Shown here: positions 17,320 to 26,994 of the stretch, one piece after another
Position numbering within the stretch: position 1 is the first letter of the stretch
Layout: the number at the start of each line of letters is the position of its first letter
Source of the DNA: Aquitalea aquatica
GTDB taxonomy: Bacteria > Pseudomonadota > Gammaproteobacteria > Burkholderiales > Chromobacteriaceae
Direction of reading: 5' to 3'
DNA: 64,000 nt
Assembly (NCBI RefSeq): GCF_013911085.1
Contig: NZ_JACERN010000042.1
Coordinates: 248,001 to 312,000, forward strand
The notes under the pieces: generated by a model
The model's database searches: none
Seen by the model: the letters and a program-made list of their open reading frames with translations, nothing else
Told to the model about the DNA's origin: nothing
Program-made: the position numbers and the translations under genes

Positions 17320-18158
17320 AGGTAATCGATATGCGCTGCAGGCCGGCCTTCCTGCACGATTTCTTCGGCGCCTCGCCCGGCACGCAGGCTTACGAAGCCG
17401 CGCGCTGGCTCAACCGCCGCGTGGGTTCGCGTGACGACCAGCACTTTGTCTCCTCGCTCACCCAGCAGGGTTTTCTGGATGAAGTGGAAAACGCCGGCCT
17501 CAGTCACGCAGTGGTGGTGGGGCGGCATACGCCGGGCCAGCACCTGCCCAACGACACTATCCATCACATCGTTCATGGCCATGAGCGCCTGCTGGGCATT
17601 GCCGGGGTGGACCCGGCCTTGCAGGGCGAACAGGCGGCAGTGGCCGAGGTGGAACGCGCCATCCAGCAACTGGGCCTGGCCGGTATTGATATCGAACCGG
17701 GCTTTGGCGTGCCGGCGCGCCAGCCGGACGATGCGGTGTACTACCCCGTTTATGAGGCCTGCGCCGCGCTGGGCGTGCCGGTGTTTTTGATGTCGGGCCC
17801 CACCACGCCGGACCCGCACTTTAACGACCCGGCCGGGGTGGCGCGGGTAGCGGCCGATTTTCCGCACTTGCCGATTGTTTGCTACCACGGCTACTGGCCG
17901 CGGGTGGCGGAGATTGTCGGCATTGCCTTCCGTCACGAAAACGTGCTGGTGGTACCGGACATGTATCAGTTTTTGCCCGGCAGCCAGCTGTATATCGAGG
18001 CGGCCAACGGCTTCATGGCTGACCAGCTGCTGTTCGGTTCGTCCTATCCCTTCCGGCCGATAGGCCAGTCGATAGACGATCTGCACGGCCTGGGCCTGCG
18101 GCCCCATGTGCTGGACAAGGTGTTGTACGGCAACGCCGCCCGCCTGTTCGGCCTGTAA
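17316..18158 (+). CDS. Amidohydrolase 2-family TIM-barrel protein
   Basis: 280 residues of the Amidohydrolase_2 family (predicted TIM-barrel metal-dependent hydrolases or decarboxylases). Recognisable parts are [11 protein letters not shown] at the N-terminus (the first metal motif HxH is replaced by RCR), [23 protein letters not shown] and the late [11 protein letters not shown]. The loss of the N-terminal HxH pair suggests altered metal binding or catalysis. It overlaps ssuD by 4 bases and precedes ssuA, so it should act on an alkanesulfonate substrate or product. Such a gene is not part of the classical ssuEADCB operon. Confidence 0.75.
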   Translation: MKVIDMRCRPAFLHDFFGASPGTQAYEAARWLNRRVGSRDDQHFVSSLTQQGFLDEVENAGLSHAVVVGRHTPGQHLPNDTIHHIVHGHERLLGIAGVDPALQGEQAAVAEVERAIQQLGLAGIDIEPGFGVPARQPDDAVYYPVYEACAALGVPVFLMSGPTTPDPHFNDPAGVARVAADFPHLPIVCYHGYWPRVAEIVGIAFRHENVLVVPDMYQFLPGSQLYIEAANGFMADQLLFGSSYPFRPIGQSIDDLHGLGLRPHVLDKVLYGNAARLFGL

Positions 18159-18195
18159 AACCATAAATTCATACTGCAAACAACAAGGAATCGTG

Positions 18196-19158
18196 ATGCA
18201 ACACTTCAACCCCACCCGTCGTCGCGTATTGGGCCTGCTGGCCGCTGCCGGCTTCGCACTGTCTGCGTTGTCGGCCAGCGCGCTGGCGGCAGGTAGCGAC
18301 ACGCTGAATATCGGTTATCAGAAATACGGCACGCTGGTGCTGCTCAAGGCACAGGGCACGCTGGAAAAACGACTGGCCCCGCTGGGCGTCAAGGTGAAAT
18401 GGGCGGAATTCCCCGGCGGCCCGCAACTCTTGGAAGCGCTGAACGTGGGCAGCGTGGACCTGGGCACTACCGGTGAAACGCCACCCATCTTTGCCCAGGC
18501 CGCCGGTGCTGACCTGCTGTACCTGGCCAATGAACCGGCCGCACCGGAAGGCGAGGCCATTGTGGTGGGCAAGGATTCGCCCATCCGCAGTGTAAAAGAC
18601 CTCAAAGGCAAGCGCGTGGCGCTGAACAAGGGCTCCAATGTGCACTATCTGCTGGTGCGTGCACTGGAGAAGGCCGGGCTGAAATATGAAGACATCACCC
18701 CGGTCTTCCTCAATCCGGCCGATGGCCGCGCCGCTTTCCAACAGGGCAGTGTGGATGCCTGGGTGATCTGGGATCCCTTCCTGGCTGCGGCCGAGAAGCA
18801 ACTGAATGCCCGCCAGCTGGCGGACGGCAAGGGCATCGTCAACAACACCCAGTTTTATCTGGCACGCAAGCCTTATGTGGCCAGCAATCCCAGGGTGATC
18901 AAGGTGGTGCTGGAAGAGCTGCAACGGCTGGATGCCTGGGGCAAGAGCCATATTCCGGAAGTCTCAGCCGAGCTGTCCGGGCAGATTGGCCTGGACAAGG
19001 ACATTGTGCAGGTGGCGGCCAAGCGCTCCGGCTATGGCGTCAAGCTGCTGGACGGCAAGGTGGTGGCCGAGCAGCAGCGCATTGCCGATACCTTCTTCAA
19101 GCTGAAGCTGATTCCCAAGCCGCTGGTGGTGAAGGACATCGTGTGGGATGGCAAATAA
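18196..19158 (+). CDS. ssuA: Aliphatic sulfonate ABC transporter substrate-binding protein
   Basis: 320 residues with an N-terminal RRR signal sequence (PTRRRVLGLLAAAGFAL, cleavage near ALAA at residues 31-35) that could be Tat-type. Family motifs include LNIGYQKYGTLVLLK, WAEFPGGPQLLEALNVGSVD, GTTGETPPIFAQAAG and VWDPFLAAAE-like WVIWDPFLAAAEKQL. It binds alkanesulfonates in the periplasm. The ATG at 18196 follows AAGGAATCGTG. No ssuC permease or ssuB ATPase follows; a strong terminator comes next, so transport depends on components elsewhere. Confidence 0.9.
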   Translation: MQHFNPTRRRVLGLLAAAGFALSALSASALAAGSDTLNIGYQKYGTLVLLKAQGTLEKRLAPLGVKVKWAEFPGGPQLLEALNVGSVDLGTTGETPPIFAQAAGADLLYLANEPAAPEGEAIVVGKDSPIRSVKDLKGKRVALNKGSNVHYLLVRALEKAGLKYEDITPVFLNPADGRAAFQQGSVDAWVIWDPFLAAAEKQLNARQLADGKGIVNNTQFYLARKPYVASNPRVIKVVLEELQRLDAWGKSHIPEVSAELSGQIGLDKDIVQVAAKRSGYGVKLLDGKVVAEQQRIADTFFKLKLIPKPLVVKDIVWDGK

Positions 19159-19265
19159 GCGCGACCACCTGAATAGATTATCCCCGGGAACAGGCGAGTC
19201 GCCAGCGCAGTGTTTGCTCGCTGCCGGGAATGCCGCCTGAGCTGGGCTTTGGTGGTTTGAGGCTG

Positions 19266-19297
19266 GCCGGCATTGTACGTGCAATGCCGGCTTTTTG
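19266..19297 (+). terminator. Terminator of the ssuD-amidohydrolase-ssuA operon
   Basis: A 10-bp perfect stem GCCGGCATTG/CAATGCCGGC with a 6-base loop, followed by TTTTTG. Confidence 0.88.
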
Positions 19298-20075
19298 TCG
19301 TCCTGCAGGGTTGTACTGTGCCGGTACCGGCGGCATGTAAAAAATGCTAAAAGCATTGCTAATAGATAGTGCTATATATCTGGCATTTTTCTCGTCGATG
19401 CAGCTAATTTTTCCTTATTTATCGCTGAGATATTCGTTATTTTATGGACGAAAACACCCAAATGGCATGATACTGCTGAGGTGTACAGCGATCTGTGTCA
19501 CCACATCGATCGCTGCAGTAAAAATCAAATAGTTGCATACCGAGCAGGAAAAATAGTTGGACGCCAAAATCCCCAATATCGAGGCCATGCTGGAGCTGGC
19601 ATTTCAATTGGTACTGTGCCAGTTGGAGGCGGATACTTTCCGTGCCAAGCAGGACATCAGGGAAATGGTCATACCCATCAAGATATTGTTGTTGAAAGAT
19701 ATCGAAGAAGAGACTCAACCCTGCACACTGGATGATTTCTAAGCCAGTTTGATCGCAGTGCTTGCCGGCCGACCTCCCGGCAGGCTCATCTTGCCAAGCC
19801 ACTCCCCATCGCGGCCATGCTACATGGCTGCCACCCAAGCCACATCGCCCTGCCACTTATTCGGTCTTGTGCTGATAGCCAAGCCGGTACTAGCCGGCGT
19901 GCGCGTTGAACCCGGCCCACTGACTTCAGTACGCTTATTTTCCTTGTCCTTGCTGCCGACCGGCCAGTTCACTGCCTTATCCCGACCGCTGCCGGGCACC
20001 ACGCAAACGGATAGCCACGACTTGTCACGCTAGCAGAGTGCCCGCCAACTGTTTGCTGACGGCGGTTCGGCAGCT
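19298..20075. other. Gene-poor stretch with possible decayed coding remnants
   Basis: The left half (to about 19745) is AT-richer than its surroundings and holds only short frames. On the minus strand a coding-like frame covers about 20030-19820 (contains VNWPVGSKDKENKR) and a different frame continues the similarity-like composition beyond a stop near 19820. This looks like a broken gene, but I cannot name its family. Confidence 0.3.
19557..19742 (+). CDS. Hypothetical small protein (doubtful)
   Basis: 61 codons from a TTG at 19557 that has AGGA about 8 bases upstream, to a TAA. The product is acidic and helix-prone (MLELAFQLVLCQLEADTF, ending EEETQPCTLDDF) and resembles nothing I recognise. 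It could be a remnant of a mobile element gene in this decayed stretch. Confidence 0.3.
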   Translation: MDAKIPNIEAMLELAFQLVLCQLEADTFRAKQDIREMVIPIKILLLKDIEEETQPCTLDDF

Positions 20076-20105
20076 GACAAAAAAACAGCCTCCTTGATGG
20101 AGGCT
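20076..20105 (-). terminator. Terminator of the MFS carrier operon
   Basis: The stem AGCCTCC/GGAGGCT (20087-20093, 20099-20105) is followed on the minus strand by a run of T, about 46 bases after the MFS stop. Confidence 0.8.
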
Positions 20106-20151
20106 GGTGCATTGCCAGAACTGGGTGGCATCGCAAACGGAGGGTAAAGCG

Positions 20152-21447
20152 TCAGGCGGTCTGAGCCCGGTTGCGCAAGAAGTTGCGCATGTCCTGCCGG
20201 TACAGCGCCAGGGTGGCCAGTAGGCCGCAGGCCGCGGCCAGCATCATCCAGTAGGCCGGGGCCGCCTTGTCGCCACTGGCATCGATCAATGCCGTGCTGA
20301 CCAGTGGCGTGAAGCCGCCAAAAATCGCAGTGGCCAGGCTGTAGGCCAGCGAAAAGCCAACGGTACGGACATGCGCCGGCATGATTTCGGTGAGGGCCAC
20401 CACCGTGGCACCGTTATAGCTGGCATACAGGAAGGACAACCACAGCTCCACGCTCAGCATGCGGGCGAAACTGGGGCTGGCCACCAGCCAGCTCAGGGCA
20501 GGGTAGGCGCTGAGTATGGTCAGTGCGCTGAAGCCCAGCATCAGCGGCCAGCGGCCGATGCGGTCGGACAGGCTAGCCATGATGGGCAGCCAGATGAAAT
20601 TGGACAGCCCGACAAAGAAGGTCACCAGCAGGCTTTCGTTTTCACTCAGCTTCAGCACGCTTTTGCCAAAAGTAGGGGTGTACACGGTAATCAGATAGAA
20701 AGACACCGTGGTCATCACCACCAGCAGCATGCCGGCTGCAATCAGCCGCCAGTTGTCGGCAATCGAGCGCAATATCTGGGCAAAGCTGGGGTGCTGCTTG
20801 TGCGCCAGGAAGGCATCGGTCTCCTGTAGGGAGCGGCGAATCATGAACAGAAAGGGAATGATCAGGCAGCCGATGAAAAACGGAATGCGCCATCCCCACT
20901 GGTCGATTTGCTGAGCCGGCAGCAGCTTGTGCAAGCCATAGCCCAGCACGGCAGCAAACATGATGGCAACTTGCTGGCTGGCCGATTGCCAGCTGACAAA
21001 AAAGCCCTTGCGCCCCGGCGTGGCCATTTCAGCTAGATAAACCGATACGCCGCCCAGCTCCACACCAGCGGAAAAACCCTGCAGCAAGCGGCCGATCAGC
21101 ACCAGTACCGGGGCCAGCAGGCCGATGGTGGCATAGCCGGGGACAAAGGCGATTAGCGCCGTGCCGCAGGCCATGATGGACAGCGTCAGGATCAGACCCT
21201 TGCGCCGGCCAATGCGGTCGATATAGCTGCCGAGGATGATGGCGCCAACCGGGCGGGCCAGAAAGCCCGCGCCAAAGGTGGCAAATGCCAGAATCAGCGA
21301 GGCATACAGATTGCCTGCCGGGAAAAAGGTTTTGGCGATATAGCTGGCGTAAAAGCCATAGAGAAAGAAATCGAACATTTCCAGAAAGTTGCCGCTGGTG
21401 ACGCGCAGCACCATGGACAGGCTGGATTGTTGGCGGGTGTGCTGCAT
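20152..21447 (-). CDS. MFS metabolite:H+ symporter, MHS (citrate/tricarballylate-like) family
   Basis: 431 residues with about 12 hydrophobic membrane segments. MHS-family signs are the N-terminal [20 protein letters not shown], the loop [12 protein letters not shown] after segment 2, and [14 protein letters not shown]. These proteins import citrate, tricarballylate, dicarboxylates or betaines with protons. The ATG has AAGGAGG upstream. It begins 2 bases after the ModA-like gene ends, so both are in one operon, divergent from a LysR gene. The substrate is unproven; the CitA/TcuC branch is the best guess. Confidence 0.82.
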   Translation of the reverse strand: MQHTRQQSSLSMVLRVTSGNFLEMFDFFLYGFYASYIAKTFFPAGNLYASLILAFATFGAGFLARPVGAIILGSYIDRIGRRKGLILTLSIMACGTALIAFVPGYATIGLLAPVLVLIGRLLQGFSAGVELGGVSVYLAEMATPGRKGFFVSWQSASQQVAIMFAAVLGYGLHKLLPAQQIDQWGWRIPFFIGCLIIPFLFMIRRSLQETDAFLAHKQHPSFAQILRSIADNWRLIAAGMLLVVMTTVSFYLITVYTPTFGKSVLKLSENESLLVTFFVGLSNFIWLPIMASLSDRIGRWPLMLGFSALTILSAYPALSWLVASPSFARMLSVELWLSFLYASYNGATVVALTEIMPAHVRTVGFSLAYSLATAIFGGFTPLVSTALIDASGDKAAPAYWMMLAAACGLLATLALYRQDMRNFLRNRAQTA

Positions 21448-21449
21448 GA

Positions 21450-22253
21450 TCAGCCTCCTTGTTGTGCGGTGGTGGCAGTCGGGCTCAGCCCGGTCTGGCG
21501 GATGCTTTCGGCCGCCTGTGGCGATGCCAGAAAGCGGATGAACTGGCGGGCCAGGCTGGCGTGGCGGCTGTTTTGTACCGCAGCGGCAGAGTAGTCGGTG
21601 ACCAGCTGCGCCTGTTCGGGCAGCAAGCCGACAATATCAATGCCATGTACCGGGATCAGCTCGCTCAGTTGCTGAAAGCCCAGCTGGGCCTCGCCCCGCG
21701 CCACCACCATGCCCACCGGTTCGGCAGGAATCATGCGGCTGCGCGTCTTGATTGCTTCGGCCACACCCAGACGCTCGAACAGCACGGTCGACAGGAATAC
21801 CCCGCTGGCGCTGTCGGAGTAAGCCAGCGACTTGCTGTCGAGCAGGGTTTGCCGCAGTGCCGGCAGGCTGCTGATATCGGGATGCGGGCTACCGGCCTTG
21901 ACTGCCAGCGCAATGCGCGAGCTGGCCAGCAGGGTGGTGCTGTCCGCTGCCAGTTGGCCGCTGGCTAGCAGTTTCTTCAGCGCGTTGCCCACCATCACCA
22001 CCACATCGACCGGCTCGCCACGGGCCAGGCGCTGGGGAATGGCCTGCGCGGTGTCGCCCATGGAGGGGCCCCAGTCCAGCAACAGATGGTGGCCGGTTTG
22101 CTGTTCGAAGCGCGGGGCCAGTGTTTTCAGCGCGGCGGCAAAACCGCCGGAACTGACTACGCGCAGTTCATCTGCCACCGCCGTGCCGCAGAGGCTGCCA
22201 AACAGTAGCAGGCTGATGGCACAACGGCACCAGCCCAAGGTGGGTGCATGCAT
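21450..22253 (-). CDS. ModA-like periplasmic substrate-binding protein
   Basis: 267 residues. A signal peptide (to about VADELRV near residue 27) precedes a type-II binding-protein fold of the molybdate-binding (ModA) superfamily: [47 protein letters not shown] and [17 protein letters not shown]. The start at 22253 has AGGAGAG upstream. It lies upstream of an MFS carrier instead of modBC, so it is unlikely to serve molybdate import. A scavenging or sensing role for an organic acid is possible. Annotation pipelines may call it ModA by fold alone. Confidence 0.7.
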   Translation of the reverse strand: MHAPTLGWCRCAISLLLFGSLCGTAVADELRVVSSGGFAAALKTLAPRFEQQTGHHLLLDWGPSMGDTAQAIPQRLARGEPVDVVVMVGNALKKLLASGQLAADSTTLLASSRIALAVKAGSPHPDISSLPALRQTLLDSKSLAYSDSASGVFLSTVLFERLGVAEAIKTRSRMIPAEPVGMVVARGEAQLGFQQLSELIPVHGIDIVGLLPEQAQLVTDYSAAAVQNSRHASLARQFIRFLASPQAAESIRQTGLSPTATTAQQGG

Positions 22254-22343
22254 TCGTCTCTCCTGTTGTTGTGTTTTAGCGTTTGACGAATAATGCATGT
22301 GACGCATTAAATAGTTAATTGCAATTAATTCATGGATTAATAA

Positions 22344-23252
22344 ATGGCGCGCATCAATTTCGAGCTCAATGAGCTGCAGGCCTTTATTGCGGTGGCGGAA
22401 AAGTCCAGCTTCAAGGCCGCCGCCGAGACGCTGTATCTGTCCCAGCCGGCCTTAAGCCGGCGCATCGACAAGCTGGAGCAGGCCTTGCAGGTGCGGCTGC
22501 TGGAGCGCACCACGCGCAGCGTACGGCTGACTGGTGAGGGGGAGCATTTCCTGCAGCACGCACAGGCCGTGGTGGAGGAGCTGGAGGCCGCCATGCACGG
22601 CATGGGCCAGCGCCAGCAGTTGCGCTGCGGCATGCTGACCATCGCCAGCATTCCATCGGTAGCCCAGCAATTACTGCCAGAGGTGCTGGCGGTATTTGCC
22701 CGTGAGCATCCGCAACACCGCTTGCGGGTCATTGATGAAAATGCGCAAGAGGTACTGGCCAGCGTGCTGGATGGCCGGGCTGATCTCGGTATTAATTTTA
22801 TTGGCGGCGAAGATCCGGGCATCGATTTCCTGCCCTTGCTGACCGAGCGTTATCTGCTGGTGGTCCGCCGCGATCACCGCCTGGCATCCCGTAGCAGTGT
22901 CCGCTGGCAGGAGCTGGCGGGCGAAAAGCTGGTTTCAGTTTCGCCGCATAGCAGCAACCGCCTGCTGATCGATCATCAACTGGCCGCGCTGGCCGAGCGG
23001 CCGCAGGTCTACTACGAGGCCAATCACCTGTCCGGTGCCTATGGCATGGTGCTGGCCGGCATGGGCCCGGTGATCGTGCCCGAGCTGAGCCTGACTCAGG
23101 CGCAAAAACACATGCTGGTGGGCATTGAAATCAGCGAGCCGGCCTTGTCGCGCACCCTGGGGCTGATTCAGCGCAAGGGCAGCCAGAACTCACCTTTGCT
23201 GCAGCAACTGATCGACCAACTGAAGCTGGCATTTTCGCAAGGGCAGCCATAA
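22344..23252 (+). CDS. LysR-family transcriptional regulator
   Basis: 302 residues with the LysR N-terminal winged helix (LNELQAFIAVAEKSSFKAAAETLYLSQPALSRRIDKLE, residues about 8-45) and a periplasmic-binding-protein-like effector domain. It is divergent from the ModA-like/MFS operon with 90 bases between starts. LysR proteins usually control the divergent operon, so it probably regulates that transporter pair in response to its substrate. The ATG at 22344 has no strong ribosome-binding site. Confidence 0.9.
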   Translation: MARINFELNELQAFIAVAEKSSFKAAAETLYLSQPALSRRIDKLEQALQVRLLERTTRSVRLTGEGEHFLQHAQAVVEELEAAMHGMGQRQQLRCGMLTIASIPSVAQQLLPEVLAVFAREHPQHRLRVIDENAQEVLASVLDGRADLGINFIGGEDPGIDFLPLLTERYLLVVRRDHRLASRSSVRWQELAGEKLVSVSPHSSNRLLIDHQLAALAERPQVYYEANHLSGAYGMVLAGMGPVIVPELSLTQAQKHMLVGIEISEPALSRTLGLIQRKGSQNSPLLQQLIDQLKLAFSQGQP

Positions 23253-23427
23253 GACGCGGCTGGCAGATCGCTGGTTTACGTTGGGAATTTACTGCGATTT
23301 TCTGAATAAGCTATCCGCAATTTCTTGCTTGGGAATGCCGGGTGGATTTCTTAATATCCATGTCTGACAAGTGGTTTTGCCGCAGGGCAAGGCCACCATT
23401 TTTCCCATAGGCACCCGAGGCTGCGAG

Positions 23428-24363
23428 ATGAGTTTTTATCAGGATTACAACGACAAGCTGGCCATCGAAGGCTGGAATACCCGGACAGTGCATCAGTACC
23501 AACATCTGGACTTGCGTCGCCTGTCACCGGCGCTGGGCGCGGAAATCCGCGGCGTGGACCTGGGTCAGCCCCTGCCACCGGCACAGCTGGAGGAAATCCG
23601 CCAGGCGCTCACAGATTTCCTGGTACTGACCTTCCCCGGGCAGGCCATCGGTGCCACAGAACACAAGGCATTTGCCCGGCATTTTGGCAGCCTGCACCGC
23701 CACGTATTGGGCGACAGCACCCAGTTGACCGCGCGCAGTGATGATCCGGAAATCCTGGGCTGGAAAACCGGACGCAGCACCCGCTATACCGCTGGCGATG
23801 CCTGGCATAACGATGTGTCTTGCGATCCGCACCCGATCTGGGCCTCGTTGCTGCGAGTGACCCGGCTGCCGGAAGTGGGCGGCGGAGATACGGCATTTGC
23901 CAACCTGTATCTGGCCTACGAATCCTTGTCCGATCCGCTGAAACAGTTGCTGGAAGGGCTGACTGCCGTCCACGACGGCAAGGAAGGGTGGAGCAATGGC
24001 TATGGTGCCGAGCCCAAGCCCGGTGAGGTATTCAATGCCAGCGAACATCCGGTGGTGGCCCGTCATCCGGTCAGCGGTCGCAAGTTCCTGTTTGTCAACG
24101 AAGCCTTCACCTCGCACATCGTGCAGCTGAGCCGGGCGGAAAGCCGCGCCTTGTTGCAGCTGCTGTTCCGTCACATCGAAAAACACCAGTCCTTCCAGGC
24201 CCGCATTCACTGGCAGCCGGATACCCTGTTGCTGTGGGATAACTGGGCCACCCAGCATCATGCGATCTGGGATTATTATCCTTTCGAGCGCTGGGGCGAA
24301 CGGGTTTCGGCCTATCGTGACCACGGCCCGCAAGCGGCGGGCAAGGTGCTGTCAGCCGCATAA
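23428..24363 (+). CDS. TauD/TfdA-family 2-oxoglutarate-dependent dioxygenase
   Basis: 311 residues of the taurine/alpha-ketoglutarate dioxygenase family. Iron ligands are H127 and D129 (WHNDVSC) and a distal histidine in TQHHAIWDY near residue 277; the 2-oxoglutarate arginine is in the C-terminal AYRDHGPQ segment. The start is taken at 23428 (MSFYQDY), with a weak GAG site; an upstream ATG at 23371 gives an atypical leader. Homologues release sulfite from taurine or sulfate from alkyl sulfates, which would fit the nearby sulfur genes. No tauABC is adjacent, so the substrate is open. Confidence 0.85.
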   Translation: MSFYQDYNDKLAIEGWNTRTVHQYQHLDLRRLSPALGAEIRGVDLGQPLPPAQLEEIRQALTDFLVLTFPGQAIGATEHKAFARHFGSLHRHVLGDSTQLTARSDDPEILGWKTGRSTRYTAGDAWHNDVSCDPHPIWASLLRVTRLPEVGGGDTAFANLYLAYESLSDPLKQLLEGLTAVHDGKEGWSNGYGAEPKPGEVFNASEHPVVARHPVSGRKFLFVNEAFTSHIVQLSRAESRALLQLLFRHIEKHQSFQARIHWQPDTLLLWDNWATQHHAIWDYYPFERWGERVSAYRDHGPQAAGKVLSAA

Positions 24364-24837
24364 AAACCTGTCCCTAAGCAGCTGGATTTAGCCGACATGG
24401 GGGCGCCTTAAAACGCCTGCGGAATACTCATTTACGGTATGTAGACTCCGCCTTCCCACTTCTTTTGGTCATTTCGCCTTGCCCCACGCTGGCCCGTGCA
24501 AGGGGCAATCAACCCAATCTATCATGGGGCATTCAGCCACTGGATGCCCCGTACTTCGCAACAAAAACCTTTCTTTCCGCCATTTTCTTCAGCATTGCTC
24601 ACTGTCATTGCAATCAGGGGCAATCTTGTTGCCACTTGCCGTAATTTCCGGCCATCCGCATGGGCTAAGTGCAAATCATTGTCGATTGATAATTATCAAT
24701 TTTATTAAGAATTGGCTGCATTCAAATATCATTTCCATATTATGATGCCACGGCAAAATTAGACCAATGTGCTAAACGGTTGCCGCTAGTGATGCGGGAC
24801 CAGCATTCCGGCACGCACACATACCCTGGCCATCATC
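24364..24837. other. Non-coding gap before the chemoreceptor gene
   Basis: 474 bases without a credible gene. The only clear element is a perfect 16-bp AT palindrome at 24685-24700; the right half is AT-rich and should contain the chemoreceptor promoter. Confidence 0.5.
24685..24700. promoter_or_regulatory. Fur-box-like palindrome ATTGATAATTATCAAT
   Basis: A perfect 16-bp palindrome whose core (TGATAATTATCA) resembles Fur sites, which are built from GATAAT units. It lies 138 bases upstream of the chemoreceptor ATG. It lacks the full 19-bp Fur consensus. Confidence 0.35.
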
Positions 24838-26883
24838 ATGTCAAATCAATTCAACGCTTTTACCAGCAGGCTCAGCATTGCCGCCAAGCTTAACCTGGTG
24901 TTATCCCTGTTGTTGCTGGTGGTACTCGGACTAGCCGGCATCTGGCTGACCCACTGGCAAAGCCAGCGCATGGAACAACAGCAGCAGCAGGAAATGCGCC
25001 AGGCCAACCGTCAGGTCATCGACATGATGGATGCCTATGCCGCGCAGCTGGAACGCTCGGCCGCGCTGGCCGAATCAGCCTTGCGCGCCAACCTGCCAGG
25101 GCAGCCTATGCTGAGTGGCGAACGGATGGATACCGCCGGCAAAGCCCTGCCAGTGCTGCGTATTGGCGAGCATGTCATCAATAACAGCGCGCTGGAGGTG
25201 GATCGCTTCACCCGCGCCACCGGTTCGCTGGCCACGGTATTTGTCAAGGATGGCAGCGAGTGGATTCGTATTGCCACCTCGGTCAAGAAAGAAGACGGCA
25301 GCCGTGCAGTTGGCACCCCGCTGAGCCACGACTCGCCTGCCTATGCCAGCCTGAATGCCGGCCATGCTTATACCGGCCCGGCTCAGCTGTTTGGTCGCGA
25401 TTTCATGACCTTGTACTCGCCGGTGCAGAACGAGGCTGGACAAGTGGTGGCTGCCTTGTTTGTCGGTGAGGAATTCACCGCCAGTCTGGCTGCGCTGCGC
25501 CAGAAAATCATGTCGGTGCGCTTTGGCGAATCTGGCTACATCTATGCTTTTGATAGCCGCAACGAGCCGGGCCGCATGATGATTCACCCGCATTCCCAGG
25601 GCAAGAATCTGCTGGATTTCAAGGACAAGGACGGTTTGGCCATCAACCGCATCATGCTGGAACAAAAGCAGGGCGTGTTGCATTACCACTGGGCCAAGCC
25701 AGACAGCAACGAGGCAGTGCGTCCCAAGATTGCCGTGTTCGATACCTTCGAGCGCTGGGGCTGGATTGTGGCCGCCAGCAGTTATGAGGATGAGTTCGCT
25801 GCCCAGTTGCAGGCCATGCGCTGGCGCCTGGCCGTGGGCATCATCGTGATGATCGGCCTGCTGCTGGCTGCCACCTTCTGGACCAGCCGCCTGTGGGTGA
25901 CCCGTCCGCTGGCGCATGCGGTGGCTGCCATCCGTCGCGTGGCCGACGGTGACCTGACCGTGCGCATTCAGGCGTCGAGCCAGGATGAGGTGGGCGAATT
26001 GCTGCATGCGGCCGACGCCATGAGTAGCCATCTGCGTGAGATGATTGGCGAGGTCGAGCGCAGCCTGGCCTCCTTGTCGGTGCAGGCCAGATCGCTGGTC
26101 AGCATTTCCGAAGATGTTTCCACCGCCTCGGGCGAGCAGAATGCAGCAGCCAGCACCATGGCCGCCTGCGTGGAAGAAATGAGCAGCAGCATCAATCAGG
26201 TGGCGCGCCATGCTGATCTGGCGCGACAGATGGCTGCCGATGCTAGCGTGCAGTCGCAATCCGGCGTGCAGGTGGTTTCCCAGGCCACCAACACCATGGG
26301 GCAGATTGCTGCTGCTGTGAAACAGGCGGGCGGCACCGTGCGCCAGCTGGATGGCCTGTCCGAGCGCATTGCCGAAGTGGTGACCGTGATTCGCGATATC
26401 GCCGACCAGACCAATTTGCTGGCATTGAATGCTGCCATCGAAGCAGCACGGGCAGGCGAGGCTGGTCGCGGCTTTGCCGTGGTGGCCGATGAGGTGCGCA
26501 AGCTGGCCGAGCGTACTACCCAGTCCACACTGCAGATTACCGATACCGTGAGCAAGATTCAGGACGGTGCCCGTATGGCGGTGGAACATATGGAAGCCGG
26601 TGCACAACAGGTGGATGCCGGCGTCAGTAGTGCCAGCCAGGCAGCCAGCAGTCTGCAGGATATCCAGGCCGGCGCGGCCCAGGTGGGCGAGGCTGTCAGC
26701 GGCATTTCCGATGCGCTGGGCGAGCAGGATGCGGCCAGCCGTGATATCGCGCTCAATGTGGAAAAAATCGCCCAGCAAGCTGATGGCAATCACGGCAAGG
26801 CAAGGGCAGCCGCCCAGGCAGCGGCCACGCTGGTGGGGCTGGCAGAGGCGCTGCGCACCAGCATCAGCCGTTTCAAGCTCTGA
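24838..26883 (+). CDS. Methyl-accepting chemotaxis protein (Cache-HAMP-MA)
   Basis: 681 residues. Membrane segment 1 is near residues 20-40, followed by a periplasmic region of about 290 residues of Cache type ([49 protein letters not shown]). Membrane segment 2 is near 328-350, HAMP at about 352-404, then the signalling domain with the conserved hairpin tip [20 protein letters not shown] and [15 protein letters not shown] (about 520-560). It senses an extracellular ligand and controls CheA. There are no che genes nearby. The C-terminus lacks a visible CheR-tethering pentapeptide. Confidence 0.92.
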   Translation: MSNQFNAFTSRLSIAAKLNLVLSLLLLVVLGLAGIWLTHWQSQRMEQQQQQEMRQANRQVIDMMDAYAAQLERSAALAESALRANLPGQPMLSGERMDTAGKALPVLRIGEHVINNSALEVDRFTRATGSLATVFVKDGSEWIRIATSVKKEDGSRAVGTPLSHDSPAYASLNAGHAYTGPAQLFGRDFMTLYSPVQNEAGQVVAALFVGEEFTASLAALRQKIMSVRFGESGYIYAFDSRNEPGRMMIHPHSQGKNLLDFKDKDGLAINRIMLEQKQGVLHYHWAKPDSNEAVRPKIAVFDTFERWGWIVAASSYEDEFAAQLQAMRWRLAVGIIVMIGLLLAATFWTSRLWVTRPLAHAVAAIRRVADGDLTVRIQASSQDEVGELLHAADAMSSHLREMIGEVERSLASLSVQARSLVSISEDVSTASGEQNAAASTMAACVEEMSSSINQVARHADLARQMAADASVQSQSGVQVVSQATNTMGQIAAAVKQAGGTVRQLDGLSERIAEVVTVIRDIADQTNLLALNAAIEAARAGEAGRGFAVVADEVRKLAERTTQSTLQITDTVSKIQDGARMAVEHMEAGAQQVDAGVSSASQAASSLQDIQAGAAQVGEAVSGISDALGEQDAASRDIALNVEKIAQQADGNHGKARAAAQAAATLVGLAEALRTSISRFKL

Positions 26884-26994
26884 TACGGCCTGTCGGTAAG
26901 CTGGGCGGATTGTTGTCGGCTAGGGTATTCTGCGCGCTATAAACAAAACAGGGCGGTGCTCGAGCACCGCCAGCGCTAGGGGCAAGCCGACATC

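Noticed and set aside
19344-19532. 62-codon frame with hydrophobic stretches
   Set aside because: No ribosome-binding site and no recognisable family; it lies in an AT-rich decayed stretch.
21450-22253. Molybdate-binding protein ModA proper
   Set aside because: There are no modBC genes and the partner is an MFS carrier; only the fold is ModA-like.
24479-24745. Small frame in the gap before the chemoreceptor gene
   Set aside because: No ribosome-binding site, mixed composition, and it crosses the AT palindrome; more likely non-coding.
25075-26793. Long frame antisense to the chemoreceptor gene
   Set aside because: Same artefact; the sense frame has a full Cache-HAMP-MA architecture.
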